NCBI RefSeq assembly: GCF_000188155.2
Contig: NZ_KE124774.1
Span: 3,610,933 to 3,674,932 of the forward strand
Length of the DNA: 64,000 nucleotides
From: Methylocystis sp. ATCC 49242
GTDB taxonomy: Bacteria > Pseudomonadota > Alphaproteobacteria > Rhizobiales > Beijerinckiaceae
Direction of reading: 5' to 3'
The notes under the pieces are model-generated. The model was not told the DNA's origin. It did not search any database and was given only the letters and a program-made list of their open reading frames with translations. The translations under genes were made by a program, and so were the position numbers. The stretch's first letter is position 1; each line of letters begins with the position of its first letter. Positions 1-8,447 of this stretch are shown one piece after another.

Positions 1-326
1 CGGCGCGACGTTCGTAGCGATGATGCAGACCGCCGACCTCCGGGAACGCAATAATCATGCCTGCAGAGGGAGGCCGGACGCGGCGAGGTTGTGGACAATC
101 CTTGTTGAGCGACAGATGCGTTCTGGCCTTGTGATGATATTCGAAATATTTCGATAAGACGTCGTGCAAGTGATGCTCGTTCAAGATGACGAGGTGATTC
201 AAACATTCGCGGATCGAAACCGATAAGGCGCTCGACATAGGGGTTCTGCCAAGGCGACCGCGGCGCGGTGACAACTTCTTTTATGCCCATTGCCCGAACT
301 CGACGACGAAATCCGAACCATATGAC
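1..326 (-). mobile_element. Truncated rve-type IS (subtype B), transposase C-terminal part only
   Basis: This stretch is closely similar to 11017-11343, the 3' part of the subtype B element at about 11-12 kb. On the minus strand it encodes the transposase C-terminus, including a QNPYVER-like segment with the catalytic Glu. Here the Tyr codon TAT is intact, whereas the second copy has a TAA at that place. The element is cut by the left window edge and, at 326/327, by the terminus of a subtype A element, so it is a dead fragment. Confidence 0.75.
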
Positions 327-1419
327 TGTGTGTGCCAAAAATTAAATCCGGACGTAATGGTGATGGAGTCCGGCGAGGATCGCGCGAGATTTGACGGCTC
401 CAATCCGCTGAACGGCGCGAGAGACCAGCGCATCCTTGTTCAACGCCCGATGAGTGCGGACCTCATAGTAATAGCCCGCATAAGATTTGAGGATCCGCTG
501 CAGATGCGCCTCGCCCAAGACAATGACGTGGTCGAGACACTCGCGACGGATCGATCCGATCGATCGTTCGGCGAAGGCGTTCTGCCAGGGCGACGCCGGC
601 GCGATCGGCTTGTCTCGTATGCCCATGGCACGCAAGCGACGCCTGACGATGCGGACAAAGACGCCGTCCCGGTCACGAATGAGATAACGCGGCGCCTCGC
701 TCCAGGGGAACGCCTCGGTGATCCGACGCGCAACCCATTCCGCTGTCGGATGCCGGGTGACGTCGATCCAGACCAGGGCTCTACGGTCGAGCCGAACAAT
801 TACGAGGGCGTAGAGCAAATCGAAGCCGATGGTCGGGATGACGAACAAGTCCATCGCAGCGATATGCGGGGCGTGATTGTGCAGAAAGGCGCGCCATCCC
901 TGGCTCGGCGGTCCCCGCCGCCTGACCATGTATTTGGCGACGGTTGACTGAGAAACCTCAAACCCGAGCTTCAGTAGTTCGCCGTGAATGCGCGGCGCGC
1001 CCCACAGCGGGTTCTCGGCGCTCATTTGTCGTAAGAGCGCCCGCAACTCCGCCCCAACCTGCGGCCGCCCGACGCGGCCCCTTGATTTCCAACGCCAATA
1101 ACGACGGAAGCCAGCCCGATGCCAGCGCAGCAAGGTCTCGGGACGGATGATGGCAAGGCTTTCGAGGACCGACGGGAACCATCGATACAGCTGGACCAAA
1201 AAACCAGCGGTCGGTATTGGCCAGCCTGGCGCGCCCGCCCAACTTGCGCCGCAAGATGATCAATTGCTGTCGGAGCGCTGCGTTCTCCGCTTCAAGTCGG
1301 CTTCTCGACTTGAAGGGCGACGCCAGAATGGCCACCAGTAAGCGGATCAGCGCGATCATTCCGCCAGCTTAGCCGATTTCGTCGCCACATCAACGCGGAT
1401 GAGATTTTCGGCACACACA
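327..1419 (-). mobile_element. rve-type IS, subtype A, copy 1 (defective)
   Basis: The ends carry terminal inverted repeats: the left end begins TGTGTGTGCCAAAAATTA and the right end, read inward, begins TGTGTGTGCCGAAAATC. The same ends bound the intact copy at 7288-8379, and the two copies are nearly identical. No target duplication is visible. The left boundary cuts a subtype B element. The transposase inside is frameshifted. Confidence 0.8.
342..1359 (-). pseudogene. Subtype A IS transposase, frameshifted
   Basis: Transposase with an N-terminal coiled-coil/HTH part and an rve integrase-core DDE domain. Against the intact 338-residue copy at 7303-8319, one extra A in an A-run at about 1198-1203 splits it into an N-terminal frame (to 1359) and a C-terminal frame (342-1199). 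The catalytic RDRDG and AERSIGS blocks are in the C-terminal frame. Minor substitutions also separate the copies. Probably non-functional unless the A-run slips during translation. Confidence 0.75.
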
Positions 1420-1433
1420 AGACCCCGAGGTTG

Positions 1434-1726
1434 CTATTGGCCATCAGCAGTCTCTGTTCATCCAGCATGAGACGGGCGCTGCATTCAGTCGATCCAACTC
1501 TACGATACCGAGAAGAGCAGCCCAGTCGCGGAGATCGTGGGTCCCGGCAAGACGTCTTCGGGCCTCGTGGGTCGCGCCCATTTTCGTCGGCTACCGCGGC
1601 AACTCCGTGAGAGCTGGCTGGAAGCGCGCAACCTGCTTCGCGGCGACGGACATTGTGCGCGGTCGGCGGCGAAGAGGTGGCAGAAAGATCAACCGCGCCG
1701 ATTATGTTCCTGGTCTGCTGGGCACC
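1434..1726 (+). pseudogene. IS1380-family transposase remnant
   Basis: Translated in shifting frames, this stretch matches the middle of the intact IS1380 transposase at 19021-20367. It has GHQQ-SLF, then LYDTEKSSPV-GPGKT, then RESWLEAR-LLRGDGH, then ADYVPGLLGT. These correspond to GHQQLSLF, VYDTERSRPV-RPGKT, RKSWPATRILFRGDGH and VDYVFGLPGT. The homology resumes for a few codons (ALSKNKV) after the IS5 insertion, at 2596-2625. Both ends are lost and several frameshifts are present. Confidence 0.7.
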
Positions 1727-1728
1727 TA

Positions 1729-2593
1729 GAGGGTGTTATGCACCTTGGATCATGAAATCTGCTGCGCGCTTGAGCATGAGACATGCGAAGGCGACGACGT
1801 GGAGTCCTGCGAGGGTCTGAGCATAGCGCTCGTAGTCTTTGACGAGCCGCCTGCATCGCGTCGCCCAGGCGAATGAACGCTCGACCACCCAGCGCTTGGG
1901 CAGCAACACGAAGCCTTTTTTGGCCTCGGCGAGTTTGACGACGCAAAGCTCGGCGCCCTGCGCCTTTGCGGCCTCGGACGCCTTTTCGCCGGTGTAGCCC
2001 TGATCGACATAAACGAGTTCGACGCTTTCGCCTGTCACATCCTGCACGGCTGCGATGAGCTTGCCGACCTCGGCGCGGTCATCGACATTCGCCGGCGTGA
2101 CATGCAACGCCAGCAAATGGCCCAATGTGTCGACTGCCATGTGCAGCTTCGAGCCGCGCTTTCGCTTCGCGCCGTCATAGCCCGCTCGTGGGCCGCTCTC
2201 AGGGGTCGAGCGCAAGGTGCGGCTGTCGATGATCGCCGCCGTCGGCTCCGCCGCCCGCCCGGAAGCGACGCGCAACTGGGCGCGCAGATCCTGCGCAAGC
2301 GCCTCGAACACGCCCGCCGACAGCCAGCGCTGCGATTGCTGATACACGGCGAACCATGGCGGCAGATCGTTGGGCATGGCGCGCCAGGCGATGCCGTAGC
2401 GCAGCACGTAACGCAGGCCGTTGAACAGCTCGCGCAGCGAATGTTGACGCTGCGGCGCGCCTTCGTCCATGAGCGTCAGATAAGGCGCAACCAGCGACCA
2501 TTCTTCGTCGCTGACGTCAGACGGATAAGGTTTGCGAATCGGAGACATCCGATTCTACTAAGACAATCAATCACCAAAGTACATAACACCCTC
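1729..2593 (-). mobile_element. IS5-family insertion sequence, apparently complete
   Basis: The terminal inverted repeats start with a perfect 12-mer, GAGGGTGTTATG at the left and its complement at 2582-2593, and extend to about 18 of 20 matches. The element is flanked by a TA target duplication (1727-1728 and 2594-2595), and rejoining the flanks restores a CCTAGG palindrome inside the IS1380 remnant. It carries one intact transposase gene, so it may still be mobile. Confidence 0.88.
1736..2548 (-). CDS. IS5-family transposase
   Basis: A 270-residue DDE transposase, the usual size for IS5 relatives. An N-terminal DUF4096-like domain (SDEEWSLVAPYL, then LRYVLRYGIAWRAMP) precedes the DDE_Tnp_1 core. 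The catalytic acidic residues sit in IIDSRTLRS, YVDQGYTGEK and VVERSFAWATRCRRL, the last being the family's Y/R-rich C-terminal signature. The frame is intact and fills almost the whole element between its inverted repeats. Confidence 0.92.
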   Translation of the reverse strand: MSPIRKPYPSDVSDEEWSLVAPYLTLMDEGAPQRQHSLRELFNGLRYVLRYGIAWRAMPNDLPPWFAVYQQSQRWLSAGVFEALAQDLRAQLRVASGRAAEPTAAIIDSRTLRSTPESGPRAGYDGAKRKRGSKLHMAVDTLGHLLALHVTPANVDDRAEVGKLIAAVQDVTGESVELVYVDQGYTGEKASEAAKAQGAELCVVKLAEAKKGFVLLPKRWVVERSFAWATRCRRLVKDYERYAQTLAGLHVVAFACLMLKRAADFMIQGA

Positions 2594-2595
2594 TA

Positions 2596-3375
2596 GGCGC
2601 TATCGAAAAATAAGGTCGGCAAATTCCCGCGCGTCTAACTTTAAGCGCGGGTGAACCCACGCGAGAAACCGACAGGGTCGAGGCTGACGAACTCTCGGCA
2701 AACTTCTTTGAACATTCGACACGGCCGCGGCCATCACGCGACCCTCAATATGAGTTTTTACCGTCACCGCGAAATCGCCCATTGCGAACGCCGATTCTCA
2801 AATTTTGACGATGTTATTCCTCACCGCGCTCATCATCACTTGAATTCTTTGGTTCTTGGCCGACAGTCTCCATGTTCTCAACATGTTCAGCAGTAAGGCC
2901 GCTATTAAAATATTCTCTGGCACGACGTCGATCTAGCTTCTGGAACCCTCTGGCAAGAAGGTGTTCATTGATGGCGCCGAGATAAAGTACGAAGTCCATA
3001 GATCGCATTCCGCATGATCTCTTCAGGTTGGGTATAGTAGCCCCGACTCGGAAGACCTTGCACACCATAGATCGCGGTATGCCGGAACCTCCGCCGCGCT
3101 GGGAGCCGCGCTATACACTCTGACGAAATCGCCTTCGAGGAAGGGTGGCAGCTCAAGGTCCACTGATTACGAAAAGCCAGGAACTCCCTAAGATTGCGAC
3201 TAGTGATGCGACGATAACGGCATTGATTATCGGCTCACGAACCATCAGCTCCGCTCCTCTTGTGATAGGTCGAGTTACGAGTGACGAGGCGTGATAGAGC
3301 ATCGAGCGATGGCGTACTTTCAATTAGTCAATTTGTCGCAGTTTGTCGATTCTTTTAGAATAATTATAGATTGGC
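2596..3375. other. Stretch with no recognised gene
   Basis: After a few codons of IS1380 homology (to about 2625) I recognise nothing here. Base composition becomes AT-richer towards 3300-3420. The only reading frame with plausible coding character is the weak minus-strand candidate at 2814-3068, listed separately. The rest looks like decayed island DNA plus the upstream region of the hemerythrin cluster. Confidence 0.4.
2814..3068 (-). CDS. Hypothetical small protein (weak candidate)
   Basis: An 84-residue frame of unknown function. Its central part (DFVLYLGAINEHLLARGFQ, followed by RRRAREYFNSG) reads like a helical soluble protein, and the end is acidic. An internal Met at the start of MDFVLYLG could be the real start. 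There is no strong Shine-Dalgarno sequence, no recognised domain and no clear operon partner. It may be a chance frame. Confidence 0.3.
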   Translation of the reverse strand: MVCKVFRVGATIPNLKRSCGMRSMDFVLYLGAINEHLLARGFQKLDRRRAREYFNSGLTAEHVENMETVGQEPKNSSDDERGEE

Positions 3376-3408
3376 ATTATAATAATTATAAATCGATATT
3401 ATAATAAT
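3376..3408. promoter_or_regulatory. Phased AT-rich direct repeat upstream of the hemerythrin cluster
   Basis: ATTATAATAAT occurs twice, at 3376-3386 and 3398-3408, with start points exactly 22 bp apart, about two helical turns. It lies within a strongly AT-rich stretch (about 3345-3420) in otherwise GC-rich DNA, roughly 180 bp upstream of the first small gene. This could be an activator or nucleoid-protein site, or part of the promoter. The role is inferred. Confidence 0.4.
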
Positions 3409-3586
3409 GTGCATTGTTCCTAAGACTGAACAGAAGTTATCACCGCGAATGCGTAATTATACGTACTTTGATACGTTTTCCGATCTTCGATGCGAATATT
3501 TGTCGCGGTTTTTACATCTTGAGCCCGCGCCAGGGCGGACATAGGCTTTCCGTGCCTGCCATAACAATCTACTATCGGAGGAAACT

Positions 3587-3697
3587 ATGCGGCCTGCGCA
3601 CAACAACAAGGAGCTCTTAAAAGCTCTCGCCGTCGTCGGCGTAATCGGCGCGATGTTCATTGTCGTGCTCCACAATGTGACGGGTATGATTGGCTAA
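3587..3697 (+). CDS. 36-residue membrane microprotein upstream of hemerythrin
   Basis: The start is set by a strong Shine-Dalgarno sequence (GGAGGAAACT then ATG). The peptide has a polar N-terminus (MRPAHNNKELLKAL) and one hydrophobic helix (AVVGVIGAMFIVVLH), ending NVTGMIG: a typical single-pass microprotein. It lies about 90 bp before the bacteriohemerythrin gene, on the same strand and with a similar ribosome-binding site, so co-transcription is likely. No family recognised. It might anchor or regulate a membrane enzyme, but nothing in the sequence shows this. Confidence 0.6.
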   Translation: MRPAHNNKELLKALAVVGVIGAMFIVVLHNVTGMIG

Positions 3698-3790
3698 ACC
3701 ACGCCGCGAGGGTTTCCGGAGCACCTCTACGGTTCCGGGAATCCCAACGTACATTGCTTCTTGTCCGGAGACATTCGAGGAGGAAACACA

Positions 3791-4198
3791 ATGTCGCTTA
3801 TGACGTGGACAAAGGAACAATTTGGCACGAACGTCAGCGCCCATGATGAAGAGCATCGCGAAATATTCCGGCTGGTCAATGCGCTGGGCGACGCAGTCGG
3901 GACCGGTGACCGCACGACAATCGGAAAACAGTTGGATGCGCTGATTGATTATGTCGCGAAGCATTTCGCCGCCGAGGAAGCAAATTTTGCCAAATACGAC
4001 TATCCAGCGGCTACTACGCACAAGGCCGAACACGACAAGCTGGTGGCGACCTGTCTTGATTTGCAGAACAAATTTCATGCCGGCGAAGCGGAAATCACAG
4101 GTGAGACCGCGGCGTTTGTCGTCGGCTGGTTGAACAATCACATTCCAAGTATCGACAAGCTCTATGGTCCTTATCTTAACGCAAAAGGCGTCGTTTGA
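3791..4198 (+). CDS. Bacteriohemerythrin
   Basis: A 135-residue non-haem di-iron O2-binding protein, four-helix bundle, cytoplasmic. All seven ligands are present with canonical spacing: H22, H58, E62, H77, H81, H117 and D122. ATG 3791 was chosen because GAGGAGG lies just upstream; an in-frame ATG 30 bp earlier lacks a comparable site. In Methylococcus capsulatus a protein of this family is reported to supply O2 to membrane-bound methane monooxygenase, and other family members act in O2 storage or sensing. It lies between two predicted membrane microproteins, which fits a role near the membrane, but its partner here is unknown. Confidence 0.93.
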   Translation: MSLMTWTKEQFGTNVSAHDEEHREIFRLVNALGDAVGTGDRTTIGKQLDALIDYVAKHFAAEEANFAKYDYPAATTHKAEHDKLVATCLDLQNKFHAGEAEITGETAAFVVGWLNNHIPSIDKLYGPYLNAKGVV

Positions 4199-4323
4199 TT
4201 GCGGTCTTCGTTTCTACTCCGATAAGACTCTCGTTCCCTCATGCTCTCCATGGGTAACTATCTTGCACATGCGCAGAGCTCAACGGTTAACTTTAGAAAG
4301 AGGAAAAAGAGGAGGAAGCTAAG

Positions 4324-4494
4324 ATGGCTGAACAAGATCTGGCAATCACGCCGAAAGCATACGCTTTCGCCGTAGTCGGCGCTCTCATACTGGGCGGCAT
4401 CGGCGGGGCATTATTGGCCAGTGGAGCCGTGGGCTACATTTCATCCGCTATCATTGGAGCTATTATTGGAGGCGGTATCGGAATGTTCATGTAG
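4324..4494 (+). CDS. Glycine-zipper membrane microprotein
   Basis: A 56-residue protein with a strong ribosome-binding site (GAGGAAGCTAAG then ATG). After a short polar N-terminus (MAEQDLAITPKAYAF) come two hydrophobic segments rich in Gly/Ala with GxxxG-like spacing (GGIGGALLASG and IIGAIIGGGIG), so a helical hairpin in the membrane is likely. It follows hemerythrin by 125 bp on the same strand and is followed by a strong terminator, so it is probably the last gene of the cluster. No homologue recognised. Confidence 0.6.
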   Translation: MAEQDLAITPKAYAFAVVGALILGGIGGALLASGAVGYISSAIIGAIIGGGIGMFM

Positions 4495-4583
4495 GCGCAA
4501 ACATGACGTCAATCCGTCGCGCTTTGAGAGCGGACCCGAAGTAACACGTGTAGGCTCACATTGCCCTTGGCTTGTCCCTATTG

Positions 4584-4607
4584 GCCCGGCTCCCTGCCGG
4601 GCTTTTT
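4584..4607 (+). terminator. Rho-independent terminator of the hemerythrin cluster
   Basis: A perfect 7-bp stem (GCCCGGC, loop TCCCT, GCCGGGC) is followed by five Ts. It lies 90 bp after the glycine-zipper gene, so it would end the 3587-4494 transcript. Confidence 0.85.
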
Positions 4608-4727
4608 CTTTGGTGGTAATGATGCAATCCGACTGCGACAACTGCGCGCATGACAAGCTGTCGCATTGGCCCCGGGATGCGCGCGAAGCTATTTCTGCAG
4701 GGACACATTCCCTCCCAAGTATAACTT

Positions 4728-4757
4728 GAGCCCGGCTCCACGCTGGGCTCTATCTTT
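4728..4757 (+). terminator. Second terminator-like hairpin
   Basis: GAGCCC at 4728-4733 pairs with GGGCTC at 4745-4750, followed by a short T-rich tail (TATCTTTTTG). It probably backs up the stronger terminator about 130 bp upstream. Confidence 0.5.
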
Positions 4758-4827
4758 TTGAATCGCACGCCTGTCCCGCCATCGGTCGTCACCGGCCGCC
4801 TTTGCATACGATTTCGGCTGCCTCCGG

Positions 4828-5121
4828 TCACCTTACGGTGTGTCGGAGACGCGCGCTGCATCCCTGTCGCTCAAAGATGTTTGCATAATTTCGCGTTTGC
4901 CGGCGAACCTGAAACACGGTTACTGCGCCACCATTCCGATGATAGCATCGCCCTTTCTCATTGACGGCCGCTGCGATTTCATCAGCCGTCATCCATTTGT
5001 TCCCGTGTTCGTATAGAATTGCAGCAATTTCTCCACAAAGCGTGATGTGCTTGCTTTCCATTTTCGTTGGCTCGGAATTGTCGCGTCGATCGCCGCCAAA
5101 GTTATACCAACTCGTGTTCAT
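4828..5121 (-). CDS. Small winged-helix-like protein, unknown function
   Basis: 97 residues from ATG 5121, or 77 from ATG 5061; neither has a convincing ribosome-binding site. The core, ITLCGEIAAILYEHGNKWMT then ADEIAAAVNEKGRCY and VTVFQVRRQTRNYANIFE, has the pattern of a winged-helix domain that reads like a family of short rhizobial DNA-binding proteins of unknown role. The open frame continues upstream into the IS3 remnant, which is not part of the gene. Function is not deducible. Confidence 0.5.
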   Translation of the reverse strand: MNTSWYNFGGDRRDNSEPTKMESKHITLCGEIAAILYEHGNKWMTADEIAAAVNEKGRCYHRNGGAVTVFQVRRQTRNYANIFERQGCSARLRHTVR

Positions 5122-5201
5122 TATAATCCATACATCTATTCGCGTAATGCGATGGACATGATGCGCCAGGGCTGCTCGACGACCTTGTTCCATGCCTCGC
5201 A

Positions 5202-5455
5202 GTGCCAGTTCGCCATCTTGGCGTGAAGCATCTTCAAATCCACGGCTGCCTCTTTTGGCTCCGTCTTCCCCTGCTCGAGCACGCTCGCCGCGCCTTCCAA
5301 AAGCTGGCTCTTCCACGTTGTGATCTGGTTCGGATGCACGTCGAACCGCCGCGCAAGTTCGGCCAGCGTCTTATCGCCCTCACGGCCGCCAAAGCCACCT
5401 TCGCCTTGGACGCCGCTGGATGGTTGCGGCGCGGTCTCTTCGTGAACGAATACAC
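5202..5455 (-). pseudogene. IS3-family OrfA remnant
   Basis: Two frames together give a typical IS3 Orf[21 protein letters not shown] in one, then [20 protein letters not shown] and [20 protein letters not shown] in the other, a helix-turn-helix plus linker. A frameshift between them and the loss of everything after LHAKM leave it non-functional. The matching OrfB piece is not adjacent; an OrfB C-terminal remnant of compatible type lies at 27159-27323. Confidence 0.75.
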
Positions 5456-5757
5456 CTAATTCGCGGCGAGAATCCTCGCCGGCGTCAGGCAGAAAATCCA
5501 CTTATGTCACTGTCCGAATTTGCGAGGCCAGCTCTCCTGCGATGAGGCGTAGGCTGAGTGGACATCGGAAATAGAGCCGGAAGGACGCGACATTCGCGCA
5601 GTCAAAATTGCAAAGGTCAAGATTGCTATTATGTCGCGCCGACATTCACAATTATTTGCGTTGCAGCACATACCAATCGACGCCTCTTGATTGTAAACAT
5701 TGTTTTGTGGCGGGGTGTCCATCGTCCCCGCTTAGCATTAAACGAAGAAAGAAACGT

Positions 5758-7101
5758 ATGATGTTGCGAAAACTCGAAGCGGCAGTAACTTGCCTTACTG
5801 AAATTCTCCGCAGACGACCCTTCCCACTGTTTGTAGTCGTCATGGCAAGCGTCCTAGCCGAGTTGTCTTCGCCCGGCGTCGCGCTCGCATTGCCGAACGG
5901 CACATATCAGGGCAATGCTTTCGCCACGAACTCCAATATCAAGGTAGGTCCGATCGGCGTCGCCTTGGGCAACACCGCCTTTATTCCTTGCCCGTGCACG
6001 GGTACGAACGGCGATACGCTGAGCAGCAGCGTGAACTCGCTCACAGCGGGCGTGGGTGGCAACATTCTCAATGGGGCCACTGCCATCAGCACGGTGCATA
6101 CGGCCGAAACTACAACTGCGAAGATCGTGAGGAATAGTTCCACAATCCAAGCGCTAAACCTGCTCAACGGCCTGATCACGGCCGATGCCCTCATAGCGGT
6201 AGCCAACACGACTGCAACTGACTCGGCCGTCATCAGTGATGCCGATGGTTCGACCTTCGCCAACCTCAAAATTGCGGGCGTTCCAGTCGCGGTCAATGTC
6301 GCACCGAACACCACCGTCCGTCTGCCAGGGATCGGCAATGTGACTCTTAAGAAGACGGTGACAGTCGGCAACGGGACGACCGCCAGTTCGATCGTTGTCG
6401 AAATGATCTCCATCAATGTCACGCTCGCCAACAGCTTCGGTCTCCCGGTGGGCGCGCAGATCGTTGTCGGCCACGCGGCGAGCGGCTTCTTTCACACGAC
6501 GACAAGTGTTGTCGTCGCCGGGACCTCATGGGTGACATACGTCAATGCTGCGGCCGGAAGCCTGCTGCAGACCAGCATCGGTCTGACGGCTCCGTCTGGA
6601 ATCGGTTGTCAGGGCACCGGCGGCAAAATCCTGACCAATAGCGTCACAGCACTCAACGTCGCAGGCGTTTTGTCGCTCGGAACCGGCAATACAACGGCTA
6701 TCGGCGGACCTACCGCGACCGGCGCTACTGCAAAGACTACGGCCACATTGCAAAATCTCAACCTGTTGAATGGCCTGATTCGCGTCGCCGCGATCACCGC
6801 AGTCGCCGAAACGAAGATCGTCAACGGCGTTCGCACGCGCTCGACGAACGGCACGGCCTTTACAGGTTTGAAGGTTCTTGGGATCAACTTGCCGATCAAC
6901 GTTAAGCCAAACACGAAGATCGCGTTGCCGCTCCTGGGCTATGTGATCCTCAACGAACAGATCATTCCGCCGGCGACCTCAAATGCGCCGACTCGGGTGA
7001 ACGGCCTCCATATTCGCATCACTACCGCAAACTCGCTGAAGTTACCTGTCGGAACCGAACTGATCCTCGCTCACGCCGACTCGTCTGCCTATAATTTCTG
7101 A
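5758..7101 (+). CDS. Secreted choice-of-anchor P family protein
   Basis: 447 residues from ATG 5758 (a second ATG follows at 5761), after GAAGAAAG. An N-terminal signal region (PFPLFVVVMASVLAELSSPG then VALA) precedes a Gly/Thr/Asn-rich beta-strand protein. The body contains two tandem copies of one module, each with a LNLLNGLI element, a middle -GTxFxxLKxxG-NV-PN segment and an L-VG-x-L/IVxAHA closing strand. This matches my recollection of the choice-of-anchor P family of exported proteins. Unlike many members there is no obvious C-terminal anchor; it ends SSAYNF. A terminator follows and IS elements lie on both sides. Substrate or partner unknown. Confidence 0.7.
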   Translation: MMLRKLEAAVTCLTEILRRRPFPLFVVVMASVLAELSSPGVALALPNGTYQGNAFATNSNIKVGPIGVALGNTAFIPCPCTGTNGDTLSSSVNSLTAGVGGNILNGATAISTVHTAETTTAKIVRNSSTIQALNLLNGLITADALIAVANTTATDSAVISDADGSTFANLKIAGVPVAVNVAPNTTVRLPGIGNVTLKKTVTVGNGTTASSIVVEMISINVTLANSFGLPVGAQIVVGHAASGFFHTTTSVVVAGTSWVTYVNAAAGSLLQTSIGLTAPSGIGCQGTGGKILTNSVTALNVAGVLSLGTGNTTAIGGPTATGATAKTTATLQNLNLLNGLIRVAAITAVAETKIVNGVRTRSTNGTAFTGLKVLGINLPINVKPNTKIALPLLGYVILNEQIIPPATSNAPTRVNGLHIRITTANSLKLPVGTELILAHADSSAYNF

Positions 7102-7123
7102 CGGTCAAATCGTCAGAATATTA

Positions 7124-7162
7124 GCCGCTCCCCGGGGGACCGAGGAGCGGCATCTATTTTTT
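7124..7162 (+). terminator. Terminator after the choice-of-anchor P gene
   Basis: An 8-bp perfect stem (GCCGCTCC at 7124-7131 and GGAGCGGC at 7144-7151) is followed by ATCTATTTTTTGG. Confidence 0.85.
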
Positions 7163-7287
7163 GGAAAGTCGATCAAATTAAAGCGCAGCCTATCGCTACA
7201 TCCGTGCTCGGGCCATAGCTTTGCCGAGGGTGCATGAAACACGCTACCAATCTTGGTCCCGCTCGTCGGGCAGAGCTAACGCACGGC

Positions 7288-8379
7288 TGTGTGTGCCAAA
7301 AATTACATCCGAACGTAATGGTGATGAAGTCCGCCGAGGCTTTTGCGAGATTTGATGGCTCCAATCCGCTGAACGGCGCGAGAAATCGGCGCATCTTTGT
7401 TTAACGCCCGATGAGTGCGGACCTCATTGTAATAATCTGCGTAAGATCGCAGAAGCCGGCGCAGATGTGCCTCGCCCAAGACAATGAGGTGGTCGAGATA
7501 CTCGCGACGGATCGACCCGATCAATCGTTCGGCGAAAGCATTCTGCCAGGGCGAGGCCGGCGCGATCGGCTTGTCTCGTATGCCCATGGCGCGCAAGCGA
7601 CGCCTGACGATGGGGCCAAAGACGCCGTCCCGGTCACGAATGAGATAACGCGGCGCCTCGCTCCAGGGGAACGCCTCGGTGATCTGACGCGCAACCCATT
7701 CCGCTGTCGGATGCCGGGTGACGCCGATCCAGACCAGGGCTCTACGATCGAGCCGGACAATTACGAAGGCGTAGAGCATATCGAAGCCGATGGTCGGGAT
7801 GACGAACAAATCCATCTCGGCGAGATGCGGGGCGTGATTGGCGAGGAAGGCGCGCCATCCCTGGCTCGGCGGTCCCCGCCGCCTGACCATGTATTTGGCG
7901 ACGGTTGACTGGGAAACCTCAAACCCGAGCTTCAGTAGTTCGCCGTGAATGCGCGGCGCGCCCCACAGCGGGTTCTCGGCGCTCATTTGTCGTAAGAGCG
8001 CCCGCAACTCCGCCCCAACCTGCGGCCGCCCGACGCGGCCCCTTGATTTCCAACGCCAATAACGACGGAAGCCGGCCCGATGCCAGCGCAACAAGGTCTC
8101 GGGACGGATGGTCGTGATGCCCCGGAGGACCGACGGGAACCATCGATACAGCTGGACGAAAAACCAGCGGTCGGTATTGGTCAGCCTGGCGCGCCCGCCC
8201 AACTTGCGCCGCAAGATGATCAATTGCTGTCGGAGCGCTGCGTTCTCCGCTTCAAGTCGGCTTCTCGACTTGAAGGGCGACGCCAGAATGGCCACCAGCA
8301 GGCGGATCAGCGCGATCATCTCGCCAGCTTAGCCGACTTCGTCGCCACATCAACGTGGATAAGATTTTCGGCACACACA
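7288..8379 (-). mobile_element. rve-type IS, subtype A, copy 2 (intact)
   Basis: Bounded by TGTGTGTGCC at 7288-7297 and GGCACACACA at 8370-8379, the same ends as copy 1 at 327-1419. It holds an unbroken transposase. No target duplication is visible. It sits between the terminator of the choice-of-anchor P gene and the DUF6157 gene, and probably removed the original upstream region of the latter. Confidence 0.85.
7303..8319 (-). CDS. rve-domain IS transposase (intact)
   Basis: 338 residues. The N-terminus is hydrophobic then coiled (LEAENAALRQQLIILRRK). An HTH-like region with ANPLWGAPRIHGELL-type sequence (here AENPLWGAPRIHGELLKLG) follows, then the integrase core with Asp in EMDLFVIPTIGF, Asp in YLIRDRDGVFG and Glu in AERLIGSIRREY. 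It is a single-ORF element, unlike classic two-frame IS3, and I could not assign it to an IS3- or IS481-type group from sequence alone. It differs from copy 1 by a few substitutions and lacks the frameshift. Confidence 0.88.
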   Translation of the reverse strand: MIALIRLLVAILASPFKSRSRLEAENAALRQQLIILRRKLGGRARLTNTDRWFFVQLYRWFPSVLRGITTIRPETLLRWHRAGFRRYWRWKSRGRVGRPQVGAELRALLRQMSAENPLWGAPRIHGELLKLGFEVSQSTVAKYMVRRRGPPSQGWRAFLANHAPHLAEMDLFVIPTIGFDMLYAFVIVRLDRRALVWIGVTRHPTAEWVARQITEAFPWSEAPRYLIRDRDGVFGPIVRRRLRAMGIRDKPIAPASPWQNAFAERLIGSIRREYLDHLIVLGEAHLRRLLRSYADYYNEVRTHRALNKDAPISRAVQRIGAIKSRKSLGGLHHHYVRM

Positions 8380-8447
8380 GGTGGTGTCGCCGGGCTCGAT
8401 AAGGCATGTGTTGGTCGAGGGTAGACGCAAGCGGGATCGGTCGACAA

